DNA of 64,000 bases. Source: Cannabis sativa. Its lineage: Eukaryota > Streptophyta > Magnoliopsida > Rosales > Cannabaceae. The notes beneath the pieces were generated by a model. That model searched no databases and was not told the origin of the DNA. It was given only the letters and a program-made list of their open reading frames with translations. Where the stretch lies: NCBI RefSeq assembly GCF_029168945.1, contig NC_083605.1, positions 33,121,280 through 33,185,279 on the forward strand, read 5' to 3'. Positions 46,251 through 58,294 of this stretch are shown here, in pieces (within the stretch, counting starts at the first letter, position 1; every line of letters starts with the position of its first letter). The translations under genes were made by a program, and so were the position numbers.

Positions 46251-49200
46251 GGGTAGCTATGGGACAAGTTTTGATGTTTACTTGTTGAATTTAAGGTGAT
46301 TTTGAGTTAGAAATTAAGTTTGGAACTTTTTAAAACTTAAGTCCAAACGTTAATGGTATTTTCCATTTAAGGGCTTAATTTTAATTTCTGTTACGTAAGG
46401 ATTGTTGTATATATGTGTCCTGTGATGTTCGGAATGATTTAGATAGGTTTCGATAGTGTTTCAGAGAGTGAAAAATTTGAGATTTTTGTGCCAAAAAACA
46501 GTCGGCCATTTTTATCAAAACGGCTTGCTCTTTTTGGAAACTCTAGGGAGATCGGAAATCATATTTTTGTCATAACTTTTCACTGAGGTGTCCATTTTGG
46601 ATGTTCTATATACCGTTTAGAAGCTTGCAACGAACTGTACAATATGGTGTATGTTTTAGAGAAAAAATATAAGTTTAATTTTAGTGTATTTAAACCACAT
46701 GATTTTGTAGGAAATCCTAGGTTATCCTTTGCAACTATTAAGCTGTGATATGGGATAGAAACTTATTTGTTTACTATTGTTATAACATAGGGCCCGAGAT
46801 CGTCAATCATTCTCCAAGAAGGTCGGCCAACATACTTAAACCAAAACTTGAGGTAAGAAAATTATAATGTACCACATGACATGACAGGTTTTGTAATTGT
46901 TGATTATTTGATTAGGCAATGACAATGTGATGATACTATGGATGTGATATACGGGCTCACCTGATTAGGTGATACGATATACCTATCAGTGATACATAAT
47001 TTAGTACGGGTAGCAGTGATATGAGAATACTAGGTTATGGCATAGACTAAAACTGTTTATGGGTGTCAACTTGTCGGCAATACCTGATAAGGTACGGGCG
47101 GCAGTGACATGTTAGTGCCAGGCTATGGCACATGCTCATCTGATTAGGTGATGTGATACATTGGTGCCATGTTGTGGCATGGGCTCACTTAATAAGGTGA
47201 TCTAGTGATATTATGTATGATATTAAATTATGATATGGGCTTGCCTGATTAAGCAATGCAATATATAATCATTTTTATTTCCATGCATATGGTTGGTTAT
47301 ATTATCCACTCTTGAATGTTATTGTTTAATCATTCTATAATAGTGAAATGAATAATTAGTTATCTCATGTATTCTTCTTTATTACTTTTCTTGCTGAGAC
47401 TTTGTGAGTCACGAGTGCTCTGTGGTGTAGGTAAGGGCAAGGAAAAGTTAGAGCAGCCATGAGATGACAGTCTTCTCCAACAATGTACATATTGACCCCA
47501 CCAGCTTGTGTGTTGAGTTACCAGGAGTTGTTTTTGTTGGAATTATTTTACTAGGATCTTAGATCTACTCACAAGTATGTTATTTAACATCCTAAATATG
47601 AACTTCTAAAACGATATGAAATAAACACATACAAAGTATAAGAAACCTTACAGTGGTTGCAGCGGAATATAATGTCTCCTTCCACTCAAATCTCTAACCC
47701 TTGTATCCTTTTTGTCGCAGAGTATTATCAAGATCTGAGCCCAAATGTCCTTCTTGTTGAATCTTGATTCTTCACGATCTTCTACACTATGTTTGAGGTA
47801 CCACTTGATGTGTGTGGGCACTACTCTATCACTCAAGGGTTTCAAATTTTAATGGTGAAGAAGAATGCTTAAAGTGGCGGCTACGTTTAGGGAGAGAAGG
47901 CACTCAGTTTTTTTGAAGAAAGATGTGTTATATTTTCTGAAGCCATCACTACCTATTTATAGCAAACCACTAGGGTAGGGTTAGAATTATTTGGCATTAA
48001 AATAATGAAAAAAATAAATGATAAAACCCTATAATAGTGGTCGGCCATGTATGTGGATAATGGGCCCCACTTTTGCAATTTTGCTGTTTTATCATTTCTG
48101 CATTTGATTTTCTAAAAAACGCAAATTTTCCAATTTAACCATTTAAATGTCAATTCTAATTATTTAATAACTAATAATTAATTATTAAATAATAATGTCA
48201 TTTAATATATTTATTAATTAGACTAATCAAAGTCTCTTAATTAACAAATGTACCCTAGAAACGTTTTCTTCACAATTTTGCCCTTGCTTAGTGAAAATTC
48301 ATAAACTAGACATAGTCTAATTTTAGAATTATAATTGATTAATCATAATCAATTAACTGAGTCTTACAAGCAGTATTGTCTCAACTAGTATAGGGACCAT
48401 AGGCCTATATATCCGAGCTTCCAATAAGCTGATCAAGAATTTCCCAAGTAAATTCACTAGCTTATTAATTCCTTGTTGCATCCACTCTTGGAACTTAGAA
48501 TCGCACTCTAAGTTATATAGAATGCTCTATATATTCCACGATATAGATACGCTATTAATTATCCATTGTTATAATCCTAATTTGATCAATGACCCTCTAT
48601 AGATGATTTACATTGAATAGGGATCCAAATTACTGTAGCACCTTTCAATGTATTTTATCTTTAAAACACTAAGCTCCATATAAATGATATTTCAGCTAAG
48701 TGAAATGAATACTCCACCATTTATCTCTGTTTAGCTAAGCTTGAAGGAAATCATCATTTCACTTTTTATTTGCCAGGTAAAAGCTATAGATTCCATCTTT
48801 ATGTTTAGCGCTCCCACTCAATTGCACTACCATGTTCCCAAAAAGTACGTATCACCCTGACCCGAAAGTAGGCTTAACTAACAAATTAAGGAACATGTGT
48901 AATACTTTTGAGATTGAACCTAAACATATCAAGATTAAGATCATTTGATCTAGGATCAACTAGGTGATATAGAATTGAACAGATACTACGGTAAGTTTAA
49001 TATATCTGAAACAAAGTTCAATATCGGTCCCTTCCGATGCATACTCCATGCATCCAACCCAAGCAATACTTTAACTAATGTTCTGGAAAGAACATAGCAC
49101 TTATCCACGGTGCAAGTAAACTATGTTGTAGATTTTCATATCAGTTAAACCCTATGTTCTGATGAATCTAGGAGTATACATTCAATCACATAATCTTGAT

Positions 49201-49656
49201 TACTTTCCACTGTGCTGACGACACAATAAACAAGAATATAAATGTGAAATGGGTTTAGATGAATTTAAAAATCAATTAGACAAGTAAATGATAACATGAA
49301 CCAAAAGACACACAAATGAGTGATAAATACTTCTGTTTCTTTATTGATATTTAAAAGAATAGAGATTACATTGAAAAGGAGTTTTATTTAGGGCATAAAA
49401 CCCAACAGTTTTGGGCTGTATCTGATGTGTATCTTGATTTCATACTTTGAATTGTCATTGTATATAGTCCTTTTGTAAAACTTTTATAATAGGGATCCCC
49501 AAAACACGTTTTTAGTGTCGTTATGATGTCCATTTTTAGTGCTTTGTTTTAGTCAAGTTTTTAGTATTATCATGGCTCTTAATAATTAATTAATTTATTA
49601 GTATTAAACTAGTTTATAAATTACACACGTGGCGTCCCTATGAGTTAGGGTGTTAC
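46250..49656 (+). mobile_element. LTR fragment of the element I type, split by a family X solo LTR
   Basis: The segments at 46,250-47,534 and 49,413-49,656 match the 3' LTR of element I in reverse complement: GTTAGAGCAGCCATGAGATGACAG near 47,450 corresponds to the plus-strand region near 22,590, and the end GCGTCCCTATGAGTTAGGGTGTTACA matches 22,274-22,300. Its own TGTAATGACC start is missing. A region at 46,930-47,260 has GGCTCACCTGATTAGGTGAT-type repeats with small palindromes. A conserved polyprotein does not follow. Confidence 0.65.
47535..49407 (-). mobile_element. Solo LTR, family X
   Basis: 1873 bp, plus-strand ends TGTTGGAATTATTTTAC and GCATAAAACCCAACA, with a perfect GTTTT target duplication (47530-47534 and 49408-49412). 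The conserved TATA word appears as TATTTATA at 47954-47961. No internal sequence, primer site or partner LTR is present. Confidence 0.92.
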
Positions 49657-50960
49657 AGTACTAGTGTTGGTAGGGCTGAACCGTACCCCAAGTACTATTG
49701 ATTGTTGTACCACATGCACTACGTCATCATCAGGTACTAGTGTTGGTAACATCGGATCGTACCCTTTGAACATCATATACCATACCAATGCACTCCATAC
49801 TGCTACCGTACTACTATTGGTAGCATACGAATTACATACACAACATGCAATTACATACATACACATATTCATATACATGTCTTATACTAATATAATCTCA
49901 TTTCTTGATTCAAGTGTGTCGGTCACCTAATTAGAAATTTACATGTTGAACGAAGGTCCTATGTCACAATGTAAAATTGATAAGTGTTTACTCTAGAATA
50001 CTTCTCTAATGCGCAAATAGAACTTAGGGTTTTTCTACCAAACTATAAAGTTAAAACACCCTTAAGTAAATAGATAATTCGGCTCTAACTTATATTCCAT
50101 ATGGTAGAGCTTGTTACCAGCTTTAAAACAGTCCATAGAACATCTAAAATAGACATCCAAGTGAAAAGTTATGGCCAAAATACAAAAAATGAAGCTTCTC
50201 CACTATGGAAGCTCCCCAATCATGGAAGCTCTCCCCTTCCAGAAACTCTCCAATCATGGAAGCTCTCCAATCATTGAAGCTCTCCCTCCCTGGAAGCTTT
50301 CCAGACATGGAAGCTCTAAAATCATGGAAGCTCTCCAATCATGGAAGCTCCAATCATGGAAGATCTCCAATCATGGAAGCTCTCCAATCATGGGAGCTCC
50401 CCAATCATGAAAGCTCTCCAATCATGGAAGCTCCTATTGGGCAACAAGGGCTCCAAAATTCCCAAATTATAGGCCCCGAAAACTAGCTCCTAACCTAACC
50501 AAAAGCTACCAAACTTTCTTGAATAGCAATTTTGGGTAGTCTAAATATAGCCCATAACTCAAAAGCATCTAAAACAACATGCAATGAAATTCACCATGGA
50601 TGAGCAAAGCCTGAGTTCACAAATTCAAACTTCCTCAAATCTGCTACAGTTGCTACAAAAATCAAGTTTAAAATAGTCTTTAACACAATTATATCTCAAA
50701 TAAAACAAAACCCCCAAATTCTCAAAAATTACAAAAGAGAACCAAGCTTAAAACTTTTAAAACAACAAGGAATAAATTATTTAGGGCTTACCTTTGATCT
50801 TGGCTTAAGGTTTCTCCTCAATCCTTGCTGAAAATGGCTTCGATATGATAGCCTAACCTTGGTTTTTTCTTGGTTCAAAGAGGGTCACGAGAGAGAAAGA
50901 GAAGGATAGGGTCTCGGTCCCCGAGCTCACTACTCATTCTGTGAAACACAGTAAATCCAT
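49657..50960 (-). mobile_element. Inverted Tekay-type LTR fragment
   Basis: It reads on the minus strand like LTR III: TACTAGTGTTGGTA and TTGTACCACATGCACTACGT near 49,660-49,730 are the inverted CCAACACTAGTA and ACGTAGTGCATGTGGTA units, followed by GTGTGTCGGTCACC near 49,913 and ending in a leader-like TTGGTTTTTTCTTGG near 50,860. It lies head-to-head against the LTR end at 49656 and has expanded a 17-bp minisatellite. Neither terminus is intact. Confidence 0.6.
50203..50433. repeat. ~17-bp minisatellite (TCCAATCATGGAAGCTC)
   Basis: About 13 units of TCCAATCATGGAAGCTC with substitutions and a few shortened units, inside a decayed LTR. The overlapping small open frames on both strands are the translation of this repeat, not a protein. 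Confidence 0.9.
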
Positions 50961-51166
50961 CTAAAGAGAGTAGAGAGAGCTTGGAAGCCCAATTACCCAC
51001 ATCAATCGGTTTCTTTTGCAGATCAAAACTTGTGTGGGACTAAAGCTCAAAGAATCAATTACTGAAGGTATTTTAATCCTTAGTTATAGTGCATATATGT
51101 TTTATTAATTCCCCACTTCATACAATAATTATGTATGCTTCATTTTATATATATAAATTTCTAACA
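50961..51166. other. Possible LTR end upstream of a copia primer site
   Basis: No gene. The stretch ends ATTTCTAACA directly before TTTGGTATCAGAAC, so it may be the last part of a copia LTR whose start I cannot define. Confidence 0.4.
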
Positions 51167-51168
51167 TT

Positions 51169-51179
51169 TGGTATCAGAA
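51169..51179 (+). promoter_or_regulatory. Putative primer-binding site, copia remnant
   Basis: TGGTATCAGAAC, one mismatch from the initiator Met-tRNA complement (TGGTATCAGAGC), two bases after an LTR-like CTAACA end. It fits the start of the internal region of a plus-strand LTR retrotransposon. Confidence 0.6.
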
Positions 51180-51916
51180 CGAATTATGTATCTCTACCTT
51201 AATTTATTTTGAGATTCGTTTATTCATATATATACGTATTTGTTCTTTATTTATGATATAAATTATATATATTTTTATATATATACTTTCATATTATATA
51301 ATCCCAAATATAAATATACATTCATACTTAATTTATTTTTATATATACATATATATAGTCATATTCATCACGTTGATATTTATATGTATGTATATATACA
51401 TATAATTTCTTCTATATCTATTTATATATAATTTTCTTTAATGATATGATTTAATTATTTAACATTAATTAGAATAATCTAACTTATATATTTCTCATAT
51501 TTTCATACGGTAAAATTATATTGTAGGCGTGTATATATATGTAAGAATTATCATTGTCGGAACCGTGGAAAAAAAAATTCTAGTTTCAAAATTTGATATA
51601 ATTTGTTCATGAATAGCTTCATGAGGTTCATGTAGTGCTATATAATAAATTCGAGCATGATAACATGTTTTCACTGAAATTTTTTTTGAAGTCCATGTTC
51701 GGACCCGAATTTTTCATTGAAATTAAAGCCTATATTTTACGTGTTTTCGATGCTTGAAATTAATACGAATCTCATTTAGATTATTTTGGAATCGGTTTCA
51801 TAAATTTTGGACGTCAGAAAATAGTTTTATGGCCGAGTTTGGGTCGGGTCCGAAGGGTCAACGTGTAGAAAAACGGGTCTTCTTCAGCCGGCTGGAGGTA
51901 GGAGACGACTCCAAAC

Positions 51917-54042
51917 TGTTGGATATTATTTTACCAGGATCTTAGATCTACTCACAAGTATGTTGTTTAACACCCTAAATATGAACTTTCTAAAACGATA
52001 AAATAAACACATATAAAGTTAAGAAAACCTTACATTGATGCAGCAGAATTAATGTCTCCTTCCACTCAGATCTCTAACCCTTGTATCCTTTCTGTCGCAG
52101 AGTATAATCAAGATCTGAGCCCGAATGTCCTTCTCTTTGAGTTTGATCCTTCACAGTCTTCCAATCTATGATTGAGTTACTACTTGCTGTGTGTGGGCAC
52201 TTACTATATCACTAGGGTTCGAAATATAGAAGAAGAGAAGAGAGAGAGAGAGGTTTCGGCCAATAGAAGAAAATAGGGAAGGCTCATTTTTTCTGAAAAT
52301 TTGTTTTTCTAAAAAGTAGTATTTTTTGACTGAGCAATCACTTTCTATTTATAGGCTACTACTAGGTTTAGGTTAGGAATTATTTGGCATTAAAATAATG
52401 AAAATATCAATTTGAATTTCCACAATAAGTGGCCGGCCATGGTGTGATAATGGGCCCCACTTGATTTTGCAGTTTTCACAAATTTTATTTCTATTTTCTC
52501 AAAAACGCCAATTTTCCAATTCTAACCATTTAAATGGCAAAACTAATTATTTAATAACTAAAATAGATTATTAAATAATATTGTCATTTAATTTAATTAT
52601 TAACTAGACATATAAAGTCCATTAATAAACAAATAAACCTAGAATCTCTTTTCCTTACAATTTCGACCCTGCTTAGTGAAAATTCACAAATTAGACATAG
52701 TCTAACTTTAGAATTATAATTGATCAATCACGAATCAATTAATGAGTCTTACAAGCAGAATGTTCTCAACTAGAATGGGGACCATGGATCTATATGCTGA
52801 GCTTCCAATAAGTGAACTGAATTTACCAAGTAAATTCCTACTTATTAATTCTTCGTTGAATCCACTCTTAGAACTTAGAATTGCACTCTCAGACTTATAT
52901 AGAGCATATTATATGTTACACGATATAGATATGCTATCTCATTTAACCATTGTTATAATCTTATTGTGATCAAAGATCCTCTATATAGATAATTTACATC
53001 GAGATGGGATAATTTTACCGTTCTCACCCCTCAATGTATTTTGCCCCTTAAAACACTTAGCTACCTGTAAATGGTGTTTAGTGATCTAACAATTAGTCAG
53101 TTAAACAAGAGCTCATCCATTTACTTCTATTTGCTAAGCTCGAAGGGAATCATCACTTGACTTCTATACACTAGTAGAAGCTATAGATTCCATATTTATG
53201 TTCAGCACTCCCACTCAATCATACTATCATGTTTCCAAAATATACGTATCACCCTGACCCAAAAGTAGGCTTAACTAATAAATCAAAGAACATGAATAGC
53301 ACTCCTGAGTTGAGCCTAAGCATATCAGGATTTAGATTCTTTTAATCTTAAGATCAACTACTGATATTGACTTGAAAAGATATATAACGGTAAGTTTGTA
53401 ATATCTTAACTTAGTTGCAATATCGGTCCAGTCCAATGTATACTCCATACATTCGAAACTAGTATACTTTACTAATGTCCTGGAAAGAACATAACACTTA
53501 CTCAAAGTGTAAGTACACATCATCGCTGATTATCACATTAGTGTAAATCCAAAACACTGATGAAACAGGGACTTAGTCTTTTGATTCATATGATCACAAT
53601 CACATTCCACTGTGTTGACGATACTGTAATTGTGAATAAACATATGATCTGGATTTAACTGATTTTGTGTGTAAATGTAATAAACATATTAGGGCTCGTT
53701 TGGAACGCCGTATTAGGTCGTATTGTATTGTATTGTATTATATTGAATTATATTTTATGCAATATTTTTATGTAAAACTATATGTGGTATTAACTTTTAT
53801 GGACACTTAAATATATAATGTTTTAGTATAAATTAAAGTTTAATATAGTATTATATAAAAATATGATATATAATCCAATTTAATATAATAATATACAATA
53901 TAATACGGCCTAATACGGCGTTCCAAACGAGCCCTTAAACCATTAGCATGTAAAATTCATGCAAACATAAATCACTTCAAATTTCTTATATTGATAACTA
54001 ATCATATTGTAAAGAGTTTTATTTAGGGCATAAAACCCAACA
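51917..54042 (-). mobile_element. Solo LTR, family X, with nested MITE
   Basis: 2126 bp including a 243-bp MITE. Plus-strand ends TGTTGGATATTATTTTACC and GCATAAAACCCAACA, with a perfect CAAAC target duplication (51912-51916 and 54043-54047). The TATA word appears inverted at 52346-52353. A GGCCGGCC motif with a GGGCCCCAC block near 52,430-52,460 is shared with the other copies (GTCGGCCA...GGGCCCCAC). Confidence 0.93.
53692..53934. mobile_element. PIF/Harbinger (Tourist-like) MITE
   Basis: Near-perfect terminal inverted repeats: GGGCTCGTTTGGAACGCC at the left and its exact complement at the right, extending inward through GTATTAGG. It has TTA target duplications (53689-53691 and 53935-53937), is 243 bp, is AT-rich inside and carries no open frame. 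It sits inside the solo LTR and is therefore younger than it. Confidence 0.95.
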
Positions 54043-55089
54043 CAAACGACCTGTCATTTTTCTCTTATGTGGAAAACTACATGTCATTTTTTAGTAGTGA
54101 GTTTTGAGTCCGACTCTGTACGACGTGTTGTTTTTCTGTTTATGTAAAAAACACGACATGTCGTTTTTCAGTAGCAATTTTTCAAAGAAAAATTCCAAAA
54201 ATTTATTTTTTAGATTTATTTTGGTATTTTATTTTATTTTCTTATTTTTATTAATTTAGTGTATTAAATTACATTTGTTTAAATTTTCTATTTTTAATTA
54301 ACACATATTTTCATATATCTTATTTAGTAAGAAAAAATTATGGAATTTTTTTTAAATTGGTAAATTAATTACATGCTTTATTTTTACATGTAATTATAAT
54401 AATTGTGATATTTTAAGAATGTGAATATTTGAATATTCTACAATTAAGTGTGCAATTATGATATTTATTTACCAATTAAGTAATTTATTGATTCAATTAA
54501 TTGATAATCTGCCATTAAGTATATATTCTTGGATTTTGCATTTAATTTATTTTCATATAATTAAATTGTACTAATTTGTATATTTACCTTATTTATACAA
54601 ATTTATTATTAAATATTTAAGATATTATATGGTTATAAATGCATAATTAACTACTTATTATAGAATTTACATTTAATTTATTATCATACAATAATTGTAT
54701 TAATTTATATTTATTCGGAAAATTTATTATCATTACAATTAATTAGGATTTGTATGATTTAAATGCCATACATAAATTCTATATATAGTGCTCGATATAT
54801 TTAGAAATATTCAAACATTAAGATATGTTGAATATTTTATTTACCACATTAAGTTTCATAAAACTTCATAAAGTTATTCATACAATATTCTTAAAATGAA
54901 TAAAATACGAATAAAATGTAAGTAATTTTATGGGTTGACATAAGAAAACATGAACTTGAGACAAATGCTCAAATCTAGAACAAGTTTTAATGATCTTTGG
55001 ACGACCACACTAGGAGCACTAATCTCAGTGATTGTCTATTATGTTAATAACGAAATTACTTTTAGGTAGAGCCTAATACCTAATGTCAA

Positions 55090-55740
55090 ATTGAAAATAT
55101 AATTTTATATAATTAGGGAGTAGCCACAACATCCTTATTTGTATAAAACTATATTTATTAATTAAAGCTGACCTTACTAGATGTAACTTATAATTAATTA
55201 TATAGGTATAATAATCTTACCCCACAAGAATTTTATTATATTTGTATAATAAATTAGGATAATATATTAAATTAAATTCTCTTAATTTATTCCACAGAGA
55301 GTTATGGAAATTTAATTTAATAGTGTTATCACAAATTTAATTAAGATAGATTATAAACTTTCATTTTTCTAAACTAATTGTTTAATTCAATATATCATTA
55401 AGGTTCATCTAATTTTATTAAATTTAAAAATTTAGGCCAGAGGAAATTTTAGATTTAGTAAAATTTTAATCTTCATTTTATGCTTTGGTGTCTAGTGGAC
55501 CACATAATTTTAAATAATAAGAGAGTAGCTACAACATACTTAATTATATAAAATTATATATATTAAGTGGATCAAGATCACATTATGGACATTAATAATA
55601 ATTAATTATGTGGATATAATAATCTTACCTTATAGGGATTTTATTATATTTATATAATTCATTAGAATAATATGTTAAATTAAATCCTCTTAATTTATCC
55701 CACACGAAATTATGTAGATTTAATTTAATAGTTTTATCAT
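55090..55740 (+). repeat. ~405-bp imperfect tandem duplication
   Basis: GAGTAGCCACAACATCCTTA at 55,119 recurs as GAGTAGCTACAACATACTTA at 55,524, and the pair stays collinear through TATAATAATCTTACC, TTTTATTATATTT and TTAATTTAATAG. Both units are non-coding and diverged; an early duplication in the copia leader is the simplest reading. Confidence 0.75.
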
Positions 55741-56689
55741 AAAGTACAAAATTTTGAAACATTTATAAAATAATTAAATGTTTCATACCTTTCATTGAGA
55801 TAGTAATATTAAACTTTAAGTTTTTCATAAATTGTGTACATCTATCATAATCTACATCTAAATCTAATCCTATTAAATTAAAAATTTAGCCCACGGGCAA
55901 TTTTTGTTTAATAAGATTTCATATTTTAGCATGTTTATACATTGATAAAACATGATTCATTTAAACCTCAAAACTATATATTAATAATAATGTAAATTTA
56001 TTACATTATTATTCATAAATTTTTACGATACTAGTAGAAATTTTTAAAACTTATTCTGATAATTTCATCTAGAATGTACAGCTTTATAGTGTATAATTAA
56101 GAAAACTCAACCACACTATTATCACCAATAAATGTTAATTTATTGTGTATGAATTCATTCTAATATAGTTAATGTGATTGTTAACACATAGTAGATTATT
56201 TTAGATTTTTATTCCATATTCATAATTTTTTGCAAGGTTTACAAATAAACTTAAGAAAGTCAGTAACAGTGAGCAAATCTTATCCACAGACAAGATGAGT
56301 TCTCACATTTAGAAGTTTAAGGAACAAGTAGTATAGTAGTGGCTTTGTTTTGAAATTATCAAAGACCTTTATGTCCCAAGCTTTCTTTTGAAACTTGATG
56401 TAGACACATATTTAAAAGTTTTTACTACAAAATGATGTCAGTCATAAACATATGCATGTTCAAACTGACAATAACAAATGTGTTATTAATAAAAATTCCT
56501 CTACATTATAGCACCAAAAATTATGGAACATATCTCCATATAAATAGAACAAATCTTAGTAAATTGTGGGAATATTCATTACACTTGATTTTACAAACTT
56601 TATTTAGAACTTGTGTGAATTTTATTAAAAAAATATATTCCAACAAGTCAAAACTGGTGCACATTAGAATTCTATCATATTAGAAATCA

Positions 56690-57420
56690 TACAACTCAAT
56701 TAATTTTGTAGACATGGACTCATATTTTTATTTTATTTGTTAACGATTACTCACATAAATTATATTTCTACAAAAATAAAGATTTATATGTTTCAAAGAC
56801 ATTTAAATCTTAAGTAGAGAAATAATGCATTTTGTAGAAGATAGTGAGATCAAATATAAAATGGAGAATACTACATTAAAATTCATGAGTATGGATTAAC
56901 CCCCAGTCCTTTGAAAAGTTTCTTTAAACTATAGGTTCATTTCCTAATACGTATGCCTGATACACTCAAATTATGGTGTATGACAAGTTTAAGAAACTAA
57001 GAATTGTTGGACATGGGGTGGAGTTTCCATAGCAAACTCAAAACTTTTCTAAATCTTTGTCAATTGATACTCTTCAATAGGAGTGTACATATCGAATCGT
57101 GTTCTAACCAAAGTTGTTTCTTAAACGTATTTTAAGTTGTGTTAAGGCTGGAATCCGATTTCATGACATGTACACATTTTAAAAATACTTGTATGCAGTT
57201 AGAGTACAATTGTCAAAGAAAAGATTTGGGCCCAAATACCATAAATGAGCATTTCATCAGAAAAGCTATAAGGTCTAAGGGTTAAATATTTTATTATCCA
57301 TCTCACAATACTAAACTGTGGTATTAAGAATTGACTTAATCAGTGAAAGCGATCGATCTAGGAACCTAGTTTATAGAAAATATCATTTATTTTCTCAAAC
57401 TTACACCTCAAGTATTAGAT
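56690..57420 (+). pseudogene. Copia integrase and post-integrase linker relic
   Basis: A frame at about 56,715-56,810 reads FILFVNDYSHKLYFYKNK, matching the copia integrase core segment around its first catalytic Asp (family pattern like FI.F.DDYSR..Y.Y). In the relic the Asp position reads ND. Near 57,335-57,370 another frame reads LISESDRSRNLVYRK, which corresponds to the conserved linker between integrase and RT. In between are many stops and frameshifts. The open frame at 56432-56683 just upstream has no confident domain. Not functional. Confidence 0.6.
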
Positions 57421-57588
57421 TAATTATGATTCATATGAAAATCCATAATTAATCATTAATAATCCACAAGTCAATAATAAAATTCTAATAAGTCATGTTA
57501 TTTAGTAGTTACTTACAATTTTTAAACAACATGCATGTTGAACAATTTGCTCTTCAAAGAGTATTTTGATTCATCCTTAAGATGACTT

Positions 57589-58294
57589 ATGAGAACAATA
57601 AGATCAATGTTTTCTAATGATTACATTTGTTTGAAATTAAATGTCGATGCAGCAATAGATAACCTTTCCCAAACCATTGGAATAGGAGCCGTTATAAGGG
57701 ATTCGAATGGTTCTATAGTTGCTTATCTGTCTAAACCATTAGTGGGTAATTTTAATTATTATTTAGTGATTTTTAAAGGGGAACTCCCCTTCAATATATA
57801 TACTATATATATATATATATATATATATTTACATATAATTTATTACAATCTTAATATCTTTATTATTAGTGTTATTATTATTAGCATGAATAAATAAGTT
57901 TGTCTTGTGAATTTATCTTTTCTTAGTTCTTTGAGAGTTAATATCATTTTATTGGTATTATTTTGCAGGTTGTTTTTCAATTGTTCAAGCAGAGTGTTTG
58001 GCTTTACTTGTAGCATTGGATTGAGTTCTTACTGTGGGTCTTTTTTTACATTTTGTTGAATTTGATTGTTTAGCGGTTGTAAATGCATTTTCTAAACGCT
58101 GTTCTTTCCTCAATGAACTTGGTTCATTGTTAGAGGATTTAGCTAGTTTGATGTCCAGTTTTCATGGAGCATCCCTAGTCCATGTTCGTCGGTCAGCCAA
58201 TGATGTTGCACATGGATTAGCTCGACATGCTCTTTGGGTGGATAGAGAACTAGTTTGGTTTGATGAGATTCCTTCTTTTATTGGTGTTTCTTGA
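57589..58294 (+). pseudogene. RNase H-like domain gene fragment with one intron
   Basis: Exon 1 (57589-57745) reads [10 protein letters not shown] and [18 protein letters not shown], the N-terminal half of the plant RNase H-like (RVT_3) domain. A predicted intron (57746-57968; GTAATT...TTTTGCAG, 223 bp, with a TA microsatellite) separates it from exon 2 (57969-58294), which reads AECLALLVALD, FVEFDCLAVVNAF, HVRRSANDVAHGLARHAL. Splicing at these sites keeps frame and domain order. Acidic residues sit at the expected places (D in NVDAA, E in QAECLAL, D in EFDC, ND near the end). An in-frame TGA (58022-58024), where the family usually has Trp, interrupts exon 2. Such domains occur at the ends of plant LINEs and as stand-alone proteins of unknown role; a copy with an intron favours the latter. 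The copia relic just upstream appears unrelated. Confidence 0.68.
57804..57829. repeat. (TA)n microsatellite in the predicted intron
   Basis: About 13 TA units inside the 57746-57968 intron. An open frame that runs through it is an artefact of reading into the intron. Confidence 0.85.

Larger units (their letters stand above)
51180..57420 (+). mobile_element. Decayed Ty1/copia element internal region
   Basis: From the primer site the sequence continues as an AT-rich leader (51,180-51,916), is interrupted by a family X solo LTR (51917-54042), resumes with repeated GTCATTTTTC / TGTCGTTTTTC words near 54,050-54,170, a ~405-bp direct duplication (55,090-55,740), and finally copia integrase and linker relics (56,690-57,420). 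RT and RNase H of copia type and a 3' LTR were not found. Joining these pieces into one element is an inference from order and strand. Confidence 0.5.

Noticed and set aside
50144..50486. Repetitive open frames over the 17-bp minisatellite
   Set aside because: Repeat translation; the period is not a multiple of three, and frames exist on both strands.
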